Below are positions 1 through 5,901 of a stretch of 6,074 bases of DNA, piece by piece. The DNA comes from Acidobacteriota bacterium (lineage in GTDB: Bacteria; Acidobacteriota; Vicinamibacteria; Vicinamibacterales; CAVVIG01). The notes beneath the pieces were generated by a model, which made no database searches, was not told where the DNA came from, and was given only the letters and a program-made list of their open reading frames with translations. Numbering within the stretch: position 1 is the stretch's first letter; every line of letters starts with the position of its first letter. The DNA is taken from contig QHWL01000292.1 in NCBI GenBank assembly GCA_003222555.1, forward strand, positions 1 to 6,074, in the 5' to 3' direction. Both the position numbers and the translations under genes were made by a program.

Positions 1-282
1 TCCGGCCAGTCCTACACGAGGTACGAGATCACGCGAGGAATCGCGTTGCTCAGAACGGGAAACCTCGGCTGCGATCTCGGGGGAACGTGCAACCTGTACT
101 TCGAGACTCCACCGTTTGAGCACAACGGTTCGCGGATACAACTGAGGGGAAGGTACTATCTGACGTCGCCTTTCTCCTATCGCGTGACGACCGAGATCGC
201 GGTCGACAAGAGCGAGTACCGGAACTGGGGGACAGTTTGGTATACGAAGGCTGAAAAAGCGAAGCCGCAAGCTATTAAGTAG
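1..282 (+). CDS. C-terminal part of an unrecognised protein (5' end outside window)
   Basis: The frame is open from base 1 to the TAG at 280-282, so this is the last 93 codons of a gene that starts upstream. A TTG at 46 could be read as a start, but it has no ribosome binding site and the frame is open before it. The protein is rich in Tyr, Thr, Arg and Gly with alternating polar and hydrophobic residues (RYYLTSPFSYRVTTEIAVDK), which suggests beta strands. It has two cysteines eight residues apart (GCDLGGTC), which could pair if the protein is exported. The tail is Lys-rich and polar (KAEKAKPQAIK). I do not recognise the family. The next gene starts 35 bases downstream on the same strand, so the two may form an operon. 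GC is lower here than in the amidase region. Confidence 0.55.
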   Translation, partial: SGQSYTRYEITRGIALLRTGNLGCDLGGTCNLYFETPPFEHNGSRIQLRGRYYLTSPFSYRVTTEIAVDKSEYRNWGTVWYTKAEKAKPQAIK

Positions 283-302
283 AGAATGAGGAAATCTTCC
301 CA

Positions 303-309
303 GAGGGAG
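303..309 (+). promoter_or_regulatory. Ribosome binding site for the gene at 318
   Basis: GAGGGAG, followed by a further AGGG, lies 8 bases before the ATG at 318. This strong purine-rich site supports ATG 318 as the start. No other good in-frame start precedes the signal peptide. Confidence 0.6.
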
Positions 310-317
310 AGGGCTTC

Positions 318-785
318 ATGAACGGACGCAGAGCTTTTGGAGTGCTTGCTTTTCTGGTGTGGGGGCTGACCGCGGGCATGAGCGCTCAGCAACAGGAAAG
401 CGATTTGTCCAAGCCGAAGGTTCCGCTTGTGAGTGTGGTGGGATGCGCCACTCGTACGGCCGAGGGCGCTTGGATGCTGACGAATGCAACGGATGGCATC
501 GAATCAAAAGTGCTGTTTATGAGCGCGAAAGAGATTGATGAGTCGAAAAAGAAAGCGTTGGGGAGCAACCGCTATACGCTTCTGGGCACGCCGGAATTTC
601 TAACGAAAGAAGAGCTTCTGAAACACGAGCGACGGACGGAGTTCACCCGGCCGGAGGTTGCGAATGCGACGGGCCAGCTTCAGGATGGCCGCAAGCTGAT
701 AGTCAAGGGCCTTCTGATCACGGCCCCGAACGAAAAACGGTTGAACCTGGTTGCCGTGCAGCAGCTGGCGGATACCTGCAAGTGA
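318..785 (+). CDS. Small secreted protein of unknown function with two cysteines
   Basis: 155 aa. Residues 1-23 form a typical Sec signal peptide: an Arg pair, a hydrophobic core (FGVLAFLVWGLTAG) and a likely cleavage after MSA, before QQQ. The mature protein opens with VSVVGC (Cys43), then WMLTNAT (about 52-58), a YTLLG strand (about 86-90), a Lys/Glu-rich helix-like part, and a strand-rich C-terminal half (TGQLQDGRKLIVKGLLI, LNLVAVQQLADTC) that ends with Cys154. The order VVGC...W.LTNAT...Y.L.G...L..H...TG.l...L.V...C resembles small exported proteins of unknown function that I recall mainly from soil bacteria including Acidobacteria; this is recollection, not a database match. The cysteines could form a disulfide joining the two ends, or Cys43 could matter otherwise, but it is not a lipobox cysteine because it lies about 20 residues past the cleavage site. 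Roughly 52% GC in sampled lines, lower than the genes to the right. No function can be assigned. Confidence 0.8.
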   Translation: MNGRRAFGVLAFLVWGLTAGMSAQQQESDLSKPKVPLVSVVGCATRTAEGAWMLTNATDGIESKVLFMSAKEIDESKKKALGSNRYTLLGTPEFLTKEELLKHERRTEFTRPEVANATGQLQDGRKLIVKGLLITAPNEKRLNLVAVQQLADTCK

Positions 786-931
786 TAAGTTCAATCTGGA
801 TCCGACAAGGGTTGTGCGACCTCGCCCATCCCGCCGGCACCGACTCGCCGCCACGCAGCAGGCAATGTGCTTCACGGTCAGCCCGACTGCAGCCGCCGCG
901 TCCGTTTGTCGTTTGTCGGCGTTTACGAAGA

Positions 932-1270
932 TCAGCGGCTGCGTCGGCATGTCTCAGCGAACAGGAAGGAGTTCAATAGACCCTGCCCGGTCGTTGCATC
1001 GTCGAATATGTCGCCAACGAGCGTCGTCTGCGCCGCTTTCTGAACAAAGTTGCGAAGACGTTGGGACGCCTCCTCGAGACTCTCCAGAAAGAACGCGTAG
1101 ACCGCCGGATAGCGGCTCGGGAAACGACCTGTTGTTGCGAATTGCCGGTCGCGCCGCAAAGATGCCGTCACTGCGGTGATTTGGCCCGGCCCACATCTGT
1201 ATTGTCGCCAGGTTTCAGTCAGGTGCGCGGCGTCAACTACTTTTGCCGGTGACCTAATTGTCGCCGCGCA
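932..1270 (-). pseudogene. Possible eroded gene, unassigned
   Basis: A frame free of stops runs from 1270 down to a TGA at 934-932 (112 codons). The first usable start is a GTG at 1171, in the middle of the stretch and without a ribosome binding site. The translation is more protein-like than other frames here: balanced composition and an amphipathic helical run such as YPAVYAFFLESLEEASQRLR and TTLVGDIFDDATTGQGLL. Protein-like sequence continues upstream of the GTG (VVDAAHLTETWRQY), up to an in-frame TGA at 1273-1271. That pattern suits a gene fragment that lost its start, possibly when the neighbouring transposase inserted. I do not recognise the family. It may also be a chance open frame in GC-rich DNA. 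Confidence 0.3.
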
Positions 1271-1352
1271 TCAGGGACAGGGAGACGCGTGGCGTTCAAT
1301 CAGTCGACATCTCGCGAGGTACGGACTTGGCCGTAGCCGGCGTTGCACACAG

Positions 1353-1502
1353 TCAGGGGGACCGTTTTCGAGAACGATTGAGGATCAGCAGCTGGTGCTT
1401 GACAAGCACGGATTCGGCCACCATGGAACGGGCGCCGCCTGGGCCCGCCAGCCGCGCTACCGTCGCCAGCAGATGCAGAAATAGAACGGCCAGATCGCGC
1501 AC
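1353..1502 (-). pseudogene. N-terminal remnant of an integrase-type (rve) transposase
   Basis: From a GTG at 1502 the minus strand reads VRDLAVLFLHLLATVARL, then GPGGARSMVAESVLVKHQLL, then ILNRSRKRSP and a TGA at 1355-1353. The hydrophobic opening, the GPGG.R..VAE..L.KHQLL.LNR.R.R.P block and its spacing match, from memory, the N-terminus of a group of DDE-type integrase/transposase proteins common in Bradyrhizobium and other soil proteobacteria. Those proteins are several hundred residues long, with the DDE catalytic core well downstream of this block. Only 49 codons are left. After the SP the expected continuation (NLR..DR.. type) is absent in all three frames, so the core is deleted rather than frameshifted. 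The fragment cannot encode an active enzyme. It lies opposite to the amidase and about 150 bases upstream of it. Confidence 0.7.
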
Positions 1503-1640
1503 CGCACAATCGTAGCAAGATCGCGGCACGCGCAGAAATGCTCACGAATCTTGGAATTCGCCAGGCACAGACCATTCCACGGAAAGGCAGCAATTGCTAT
1601 CATCAGGCGGCACTCGAAGCGCGCGTCATGGCTGGGCAAT

Positions 1641-1646
1641 GGAGGG
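1641..1646 (+). promoter_or_regulatory. Ribosome binding site that sets the amidase start
   Basis: GGAGGG lies 7 bases before ATG 1654, which opens directly into a signal peptide. The frame is open further upstream (TTG 1594, ATG 1639), but those starts would put Arg/Gly-rich residues before the signal peptide and have no such site. Confidence 0.7.
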
Positions 1647-1653
1647 ACGTCCT

Positions 1654-3612
1654 ATGCTTCGTAAACTGGCATTAGCGGCAACTTTCATCTTCCTCGCGCC
1701 ATCGCTGACGTCGGCGCAGACGGCAAAATTCCAAATCGAGGAAGCGACGATCGAAACGATTCAGTCGGCGATCATGCGCGGCGAATTGACGTCGACGCGG
1801 GTGGTGCAGCTCTACTTGAACCGCATCAGGGCCTACAACGGCACCTGCGTGCGCCAGCCGGACGGAGTCCTCGGGGCTGGACCGATCACGCCGATCAAGA
1901 ACGCGCATCAGCTCAATGCCTTGATGACTTTGAATTTGCGACCCACCAAACGGCAGACGCTGGGCTTTGATCCTCATAAAGCACGCAGCATGACCGATGC
2001 GGCGGACAACAATGCGGCGATGCCCGATGCGCTGGACGTGGCGGCCCAGCAGGACGTCTACTTTGCCGCCAACCGCAGGCTCATCGGCCCGCTGCACGGC
2101 GTGGTGCTTGCCATCAAGGATCAGTACGACACCTTCGATATGCGCACGACCGCGGGCATGGATGCCGCTTACGCGAACGATCGTCCGCCGCGCGACGCCA
2201 CCTTCGTCAAGCGCCTCAGAGACGCGGGTGCGATCCTCATCGCCAAGGCGAATCTCGGCGAAATGGGCACGCCGAACTCGCGCAGCTCCTTCGGCGGACC
2301 CTTCTGTAATCCCTACGATACGGAACGCAGTCCCGGCACTTCCAGCGGCGGCTCCGGATCATCGGTGGCCGCAAACCTGGTGACCTGCGCCATCGGCGAG
2401 GAAACCGGCGGATCGATCCATCACCCCTCCAAGAACAACAGCCTCGTCGGCCTCGCACCGACGCAGGAACTGGTCAGTCGCGACGGCATGATCGGCGCGG
2501 CGTTGAATACGCGCGTTGGACCACTGTGCCGCACGGTAAAGGATGCCGCGCGCATGCTCGAGGTCATCGCCGGCTACGATCCCAAGGATGAGCTCACGGC
2601 GTTCAGCATCGGCCGGATGCCGGCGGAGCCCTATCGCAGCTTTGCCAACGAGCGGACACTGAACGGCATGCGCATCGGCGTCATTCGCGAGCACATGGAC
2701 AAGAAGGTGTTCAACGAGGCCGACGTTCAAGCGATCGATCTCACCGAGCGCGCCATTGGCGATCTCCGCCGAATTGGCGCCACGATCGTCGACCCAGGAC
2801 CGGGCGGAGCACTCTTTCAGGTCTGCATCGACAAATATTTCCCGCTCTATCGCAACCGCGTGTTCATCGAACAGAATCCCAATCTCTTTCCGTCCGACGC
2901 CAACGGCAAACCGACGACCGATCGCGTCTCTCAGCTGGTGGATATGTATTTCGATCCAAAGCTCGTGCCTCCCGGCACCACGATCCGGAACATCGGCGCG
3001 GCCTCGAATAATGCACTGACCAAATACATGCTGAACCGCTACTTGAGAGAGCGCGGCGATGCGAACATCAAGTCCATGCGCGATCTGATCGATAAGTCGA
3101 AATACTATCGCGACATTCGTCCCGAGGCCGGTTTCATCGATCGGAAAGCGGCGCTCGAGGAGATCAACAGCAGCATGACGCTCGATCTCGCGACCGTCTT
3201 CCAAGACCGCTTCGCCAATCAGCAGATCATGCTCCAATGCATGGCAGAGCAGAACCTCGACGCTGTCGTGTCTCCGTCGGGGAACATTCCAGCTTATATT
3301 TTGGGCGCGCCGATCGAGCCCCCACTGGACGGCAGAACGAATTCCGTCTGGGGCCTCTTGGGCCAACACGGTATTCCGACACTGTCGGTGCCTGCGGGTT
3401 TCACCACGCAGGTGCATGACCGCGTGCGCGATCCCGCGGCGCGCGGTGGTACAAGACTGGTCGCGCCCGTTCCCGCAACACTTCCGCTCGGGATCATGTT
3501 CTGGGGCAGGCCGTTTTCGGAGCCGACGCTCTTGAAGATCGCATCGGCGTACGAGGCCGCAACAAAGCACCGCATTCCGCCGCCCGACTTCGGCCCGGTT
3601 GCGGAGCGGTAG
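1654..3612 (+). CDS. Secreted amidase, amidase-signature (AS) family
   Basis: 652 aa from ATG 1654. Residues 1-21 are a Sec signal peptide (LRKLALAATFIFLAPSLTSA, cleaved before QTAK), so the enzyme should act in the periplasm or outside. AS-family enzymes hydrolyse C-N amide bonds with a Ser-cisSer-Lys triad. All three residues are visible: Lys155 in VVLAIKDQYD, cis-Ser230 in GTSSGGSGSS and nucleophile Ser254 in ETGGSI. The spacings (75 and 24 residues) equal those of the Lys142/Ser217/Ser241 triad of fatty acid amide hydrolase. The usual G-T-D-T/I-G-G-S-I-R reads GEETGGSIHH here, so the residues flanking the nucleophile differ. The early IESAIM-like helix and the LPLGIMFWGRPFSEP block near residues 610-625 are also family features. 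At about 650 residues it is longer than the 460-500 typical of GatA-type members; the extra part lies around residues 380-500. It is not GatA: it is exported and has no gatB or gatC beside it. The substrate is unknown. The next gene follows in the same direction after 109 bases. Confidence 0.93.
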   Translation: MLRKLALAATFIFLAPSLTSAQTAKFQIEEATIETIQSAIMRGELTSTRVVQLYLNRIRAYNGTCVRQPDGVLGAGPITPIKNAHQLNALMTLNLRPTKRQTLGFDPHKARSMTDAADNNAAMPDALDVAAQQDVYFAANRRLIGPLHGVVLAIKDQYDTFDMRTTAGMDAAYANDRPPRDATFVKRLRDAGAILIAKANLGEMGTPNSRSSFGGPFCNPYDTERSPGTSSGGSGSSVAANLVTCAIGEETGGSIHHPSKNNSLVGLAPTQELVSRDGMIGAALNTRVGPLCRTVKDAARMLEVIAGYDPKDELTAFSIGRMPAEPYRSFANERTLNGMRIGVIREHMDKKVFNEADVQAIDLTERAIGDLRRIGATIVDPGPGGALFQVCIDKYFPLYRNRVFIEQNPNLFPSDANGKPTTDRVSQLVDMYFDPKLVPPGTTIRNIGAASNNALTKYMLNRYLRERGDANIKSMRDLIDKSKYYRDIRPEAGFIDRKAALEEINSSMTLDLATVFQDRFANQQIMLQCMAEQNLDAVVSPSGNIPAYILGAPIEPPLDGRTNSVWGLLGQHGIPTLSVPAGFTTQVHDRVRDPAARGGTRLVAPVPATLPLGIMFWGRPFSEPTLLKIASAYEAATKHRIPPPDFGPVAER

Positions 3613-3668
3613 AAAGCTTTCACTCAACCTCACGAACTCGCACAACGTTCCCCACCGCAAGGCTGTCA

Positions 3669-3688
3669 TGGCCCGCGCACGCGGGCCA
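3669..3688. repeat. GC-rich intergenic palindrome
   Basis: TGGCCCGC and GCGGGCCA form a perfect 8-base stem around the loop GCAC, in the gap between the amidase and the tandem-repeat protein. No T-run follows, so it is a poor fit for an intrinsic terminator. The surrounding wording (GTCATGGCCCGCG...CGGGCCACCC) resembles dispersed palindromic repeats I recall from Bradyrhizobium-type intergenic regions. It could stabilise the upstream message or modulate read-through. Confidence 0.5.
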
Positions 3689-3721
3689 CCCAGGCGATGA
3701 AGGACTCGAGATGAGGTCGAC

Positions 3722-4600
3722 ATGAACAGGAACTTCAAGCGACTTTCCATCGGCGTCGGCGTGGCTCTCGCGCTCTCTCCAGTCGCGCTGGCGCAGTGGT
3801 CGATCGGCAAGCCAGGCACGCGCCAAGCACCCCAAGGCCAGAACCGTTACGCCTATCTGGTGATGTCCGATCCGCTGCCGGGCCGGGAGTTCGATTTCAA
3901 CGACGGCTACCAGAACATGCACATGGGCGATCTGGTTCAGCTTCCCGGCTGGACCGGAGCGCAGCGTTTCCGGCTGGTTCCCGTGATGCCGCGCACGACG
4001 CAGCCCTTATACAGGCGCGGCAATTTGATCATCTGGGACCAGGAGGGGGACGATCTCGGAAAGATCCAAAGCGAGTCGCGCGCGGCCATCGCCGGCGGCA
4101 AAAGCCGGCTCATTCCCGGATTCGATTATTCGCCGGACGGCCCGGTGAGCACAACCTATCAGGTGATCGGTCCGCGCGTGACCCGCCCCGATGGGAAAAA
4201 GCCGTCCATTCCCGACGTCTCCGACAACAAGACGCCGCGGCCCAACCGCTATGTCGAGCTCGATTTCGTCGAGCCCGCGGCTAATGTCAGCGATGCCGAT
4301 TTCGAAGCGGCGCTCGTAAAACTGATCAACGAGGTGCTGGCCTTGCCGGGCTGGATGGCGGCGCAGCGTTTCCGCCATGCGCCCACGCCCTCTACATCGC
4401 CGCCGCCGCGACTTGCCTTCACCAAATATCTCGTGATCTGGGAAACCGAAGGCACCAATGCGCAAGGGTTGCAGGACGCGCGCATCGCGGCCGTAAAGGC
4501 GGGTCAGATCAGGCCGCCGGCGATCGATGTCGCAACCGCACAATCGAGCTGGTGGGTGACGATTTCACCCTTTATCGATAAGGACGATTTCGAGCGGTGA
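3722..4600 (+). CDS. Exported protein with two tandem EthD-like (dimeric alpha/beta-barrel) repeats
   Basis: 292 aa. Residues 1-24 form a Sec signal peptide (RLSIGVGVALALSPVALA, cleaved before QWS). The mature part is an internal duplication. Copy 1 (about 41-135) runs NRYAYLVMSDP, FNDGYQNMHMGDLVQLPGW, GAQRFR, then NLIIWDQEG and a short helix. Copy 2 (about 175-284) runs NRYVELDFVEP, VLALPGWMAAQRFR, KYLVIWETEG and a matching helix. The shared marks are LPGW..AQRFR (74-84 and 208-218) and IW..EG (103-109 and 238-244). The strand, the FNDxYxxxH helix, the LPGxxxAQRF strand and the (I/V)IWxxEG strand follow the pattern of EthD/dimeric ferredoxin-like barrel proteins; two copies in one chain could form an intramolecular barrel. 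Copy 1 keeps FND.Y...H, while copy 2 has lost those residues, so any active site would be in copy 1. GAGG at 3713-3716 sits 5 bases before the ATG. No function can be assigned; a link to the amidase is inference from position. Confidence 0.8.
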   Translation: MNRNFKRLSIGVGVALALSPVALAQWSIGKPGTRQAPQGQNRYAYLVMSDPLPGREFDFNDGYQNMHMGDLVQLPGWTGAQRFRLVPVMPRTTQPLYRRGNLIIWDQEGDDLGKIQSESRAAIAGGKSRLIPGFDYSPDGPVSTTYQVIGPRVTRPDGKKPSIPDVSDNKTPRPNRYVELDFVEPAANVSDADFEAALVKLINEVLALPGWMAAQRFRHAPTPSTSPPPRLAFTKYLVIWETEGTNAQGLQDARIAAVKAGQIRPPAIDVATAQSSWWVTISPFIDKDDFER

Positions 4601-4610
4601 CCGCATAAAC

Positions 4611-4634
4611 GGGGTCAGACACCTTTTTGGTGTC
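4611..4634. repeat. GGGGTCAGACACC motif with a GACACC/GGTGTC hairpin
   Basis: GACACC (4618-4623) and GGTGTC (4629-4634) form a perfect 6-base inverted repeat around TTTTT. A second pair, GGGGTC (4611-4616) and GACCCC (4645-4650), encloses it. On the minus strand this reads GGTGTCTGACCCCGTTT, a sequence I recall beside transposase genes in proteobacteria. It begins 11 bases after the stop of the tandem-repeat gene, so it may act as a 3' hairpin for that message, though the T-run is in the loop rather than after the stem. Confidence 0.5.
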
Positions 4635-4645
4635 ATAGCTGGAGG

Positions 4646-4750
4646 ACCCCGCAGAACTCGATTCTCCTCGAGCAGATACGCTAGGGCCTCCTGCTGCTGA
4701 CGATCCAGCCAGCCGACCAGCGCGGCGAGCAGAACCCGAAGGAAGGGCAC
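4646..4750 (-). pseudogene. N-terminal remnant of a second integrase-type transposase
   Basis: From a GTG at 4750 the minus strand reads VPFLRVLLAALVGWLDRQQQ and then EALAYLLEENRVLRG. This helix-rich opening with AYL.EENRVLR matches, from memory, the N-terminus of a helix-turn-helix/integrase-core transposase group, where the text continues with QL...R.RLTD..RRRLA and later a DDE core. Here the match stops right after LRG and runs into PPAMTPKRCLTPF, which is simply the GGTGTCTGACCCC motif read as codons, with a stop at 4565 inside the opposite gene. So about 35 codons remain and the core is missing. It differs from the remnant at 1353-1502 and comes from another group. Confidence 0.65.
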
Positions 4751-4806
4751 GTCGACCACGGCGGGAGTCTATATCACCGAGGCGGTCTCCCGAGGCCGTG
4801 GGCCGA

Positions 4807-4821
4807 GTAATGGGACATTAC
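4807..4821. repeat. Short inverted repeat GTAATG-GGA-CATTAC
   Basis: A perfect 6-base inverted repeat with a 3-base centre, just upstream (in the minus sense) of the transposase remnant. It could be part of the element's end or a binding site. It is short enough to be chance. Confidence 0.3.
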
Positions 4822-4960
4822 GCGCGAGCAATTCGATGGCCTTCTTCGTTGCTGCCATCGAGCCACCTGACCGTTCGATCACGTTTCCAGATAGTACGGG
4901 GACAACCCTCCTTGGCAGGAACGCCGCGCCTTCAAAAATTTCAACACGTTGCGATGCCCG

Positions 4961-5725
4961 CTAATGCGAGCCAGACTTCATTCCCTTAGCTTCGATTATT
5001 CTCCTGGCGTCGGGAGAGCGAAGAAAATCGAGGAAAACCTTCGCGGTCTCTGGATGCTTTGCCCCCGACATCAAGAAAGCATGGATAACGGTGGGCGGCA
5101 TGATGTCTGGCGGCAGTTCACCGCCGAGCGCCACGCCGGTCACCGGCAATATTTCACTTATCAGGGTGACGCCGAGATCCGCCTCGCCTCTCGCCACCGC
5201 TTCGGCCACGTCCGACCCGGGCCCAAGGATGAGTTTCGTGCGCGATCGAAGATCGGCGCCGAAGCCAAGGCGATCCGCAGCGCCGATAAATGTGGCTCCG
5301 AGCTGGGTGCCGGCCTTGGGATCGGACAGCGCAACCGTGTTGGCCATGAGTATCGCCCGCCTGACGCCGTCAGGCGTACTCACGTCGAGCTTTGGCGCGC
5401 CTGCGGGCACCACAACGCCCACGTAACTGGCGGCAAACTCCATGCGCGTGCCGAGCGCGATCTTGCCGGCCCTTTCAAGGTCAGGCAGGATTGCTGCGAT
5501 CGCAACCGCAACATCGGCGGGTTCGCCCTGAAGCAGCCTGTCCCGCATGTTTCCCGGCGTCCCGAAGTCGATGCCAACCTTGTGCCCCGTCTTGCGTTCG
5601 AATTCAGGGACAAGGCTCGTCATCACCGCCCTCGCTCCGCCGGTGGAGATGACCTTTATTTCCGATGGCTCGACCTGGATCGCGAGAGCAAGAGCCAAAC
5701 CAACGATAGCGCCTGCGCACTTCAT
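4961..5725 (-). CDS. ModA-like periplasmic solute-binding protein
   Basis: 254 aa from ATG 5725. Residues 1 to about 19 are a signal peptide (KCAGAIVGLALALAI). The mature part follows the type II periplasmic binding-protein plan of molybdate-binding ModA: IKVISTGGARAVMTSLVPEF (about 23-42), TGHKVGIDFGTPGNMRDRLL (46-65), GEPADVAVA (67-75), a hinge region around VALSDPKAGTQLGATF (131-146), EADLGVTLISEILPV (181-195), and a C-terminal AKVFLDFLRSPDARRIIEAKGM. Length fits the family. In E. coli ModA a Tyr in the second hinge strand helps bind molybdate; the aligned part here reads LISEI, so this is the ModA-like subgroup with unknown ligand, and I would not name it modA. No permease or ATPase gene lies in the window. 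A GTG at 5731 could also start it but would sit 1 base from the ribosome binding site, so ATG 5725 is preferred. It is the last gene of a minus-strand run. Confidence 0.87.
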   Translation of the reverse strand: MKCAGAIVGLALALAIQVEPSEIKVISTGGARAVMTSLVPEFERKTGHKVGIDFGTPGNMRDRLLQGEPADVAVAIAAILPDLERAGKIALGTRMEFAASYVGVVVPAGAPKLDVSTPDGVRRAILMANTVALSDPKAGTQLGATFIGAADRLGFGADLRSRTKLILGPGSDVAEAVARGEADLGVTLISEILPVTGVALGGELPPDIMPPTVIHAFLMSGAKHPETAKVFLDFLRSPDARRIIEAKGMKSGSH

Positions 5726-5732
5726 ACCCACT

Positions 5733-5737
5733 CTCCT
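5733..5737 (-). promoter_or_regulatory. Ribosome binding site that decides the start of the ModA-like gene
   Basis: AGGAG on the minus strand ends 7 bases before ATG 5725 and only 1 base before GTG 5731. The normal spacing selects the ATG, which removes two residues from the longest frame. Confidence 0.65.
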
Positions 5738-5759
5738 ATGACGGCGTTTGTCAACTAGT

Positions 5760-5888
5760 TCATGTTTTCGTGCCGCCGATAGGAAATACTAGGGCCGTCT
5801 TGCAGTCAGCGTAACGCCCGTTCTCAGCTTCCGCGATCGCTGCGGCGAATGTCCCAAGGAGAGCTCGGCGCGTCAGATAGACGTCCAT
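5760..5888 (-). CDS. 42-residue ORF with a Tat-like N-terminus, perhaps a truncated gene
   Basis: ATG 5888 to TGA 5760-5762 on the minus strand. GGAG lies 5 bases before the ATG within AAGGACGGAGCCGAA, a good ribosome binding site. The N-terminus reads MDVYLTRRALLGTFAAAIAE: T-R-R-A-L-L followed by a small-residue hydrophobic run, which looks like the start of a Tat signal peptide. It then changes to ENGRYADCKTALVFPIGGTK and stops. The ORF starts 13 bases after the cupin-like gene and ends 22 bases before the ribosome binding site of the ModA-like gene, so all three are probably one transcript. Either it is a real small exported peptide, or the 5' end of a longer gene cut by a deletion. I recognise no family. 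Confidence 0.45.
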   Translation of the reverse strand: MDVYLTRRALLGTFAAAIAEAENGRYADCKTALVFPIGGTKT

Positions 5889-5901
5889 TTCGGCTCCGTC
5901 C

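Larger units (their letters stand above)
786..1653. other. 868-base stretch without an intact gene; mobile-element and gene debris
   Basis: No reading frame here has a ribosome binding site together with a plausible protein. Plus-strand frames are Arg/Pro/Ser-rich, as expected of shadow frames. The minus strand shows two older coding traces, annotated separately: an unassigned open stretch at 932-1270 and an integrase N-terminus at 1353-1502. Bases 1503-1653 should hold the promoter of the amidase at 1654, but I see no clear -35/-10 pair. I see no terminator-like stem with a T-run after the stop at 785. Confidence 0.5.
4601..4960. mobile_element. Transposable-element remnant between converging genes
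   Basis: This 360-base gap between two converging genes has no intact gene. It holds a GGGGTCAGACACC-type sequence with a hairpin at its left (4611-4634), a truncated integrase N-terminus (4646-4750, minus) and a short inverted repeat (4807-4821). The rest, about 4822-4960, shows nothing I can name. The element limits cannot be set: I found no clear pair of terminal inverted repeats or target-site duplication. Confidence 0.5.

Noticed and set aside
751..1179. A 142-codon plus-strand frame overlapping the end of the cysteine protein
   Set aside because: It is Arg/Pro/Ser-rich, has no ribosome binding site and overlaps a better gene; it reads as a shadow of the minus-strand stretch at 932-1270.
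1594..1653. Upstream TTG/ATG starts for the amidase
   Set aside because: They would place about 20 Arg/Gly-rich residues before the signal peptide, and GGAGGG is correctly spaced only for ATG 1654.
3612..3621. Palindrome GAAAGCTTTC right at the amidase stop, considered as a terminator or operator
   Set aside because: Ten bases with no loop and no T-run; a palindrome this short is expected by chance.
2359..3819. A 486-codon open frame on the minus strand opposite the amidase
   Set aside because: It is the antisense shadow of a GC-rich gene. Its translation is Arg/His/Ala-rich without motifs, while the plus strand has a signal peptide and a full catalytic triad.
4611..4650. Nested hairpin GGGGTC/GACCCC around GACACC/GGTGTC, considered as an intrinsic terminator
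   Set aside because: The T-run is in the loop, and the outer pair is partly made of codons of the transposase remnant, so the nested pairing is more likely a by-product of the junction.
4949..5758. A 269-codon open frame on the plus strand opposite the ModA-like gene
   Set aside because: Its composition is dominated by Arg, His and Gly with no recognisable motif. The minus strand encodes a well-formed solute-binding protein with a signal peptide and ribosome binding site.
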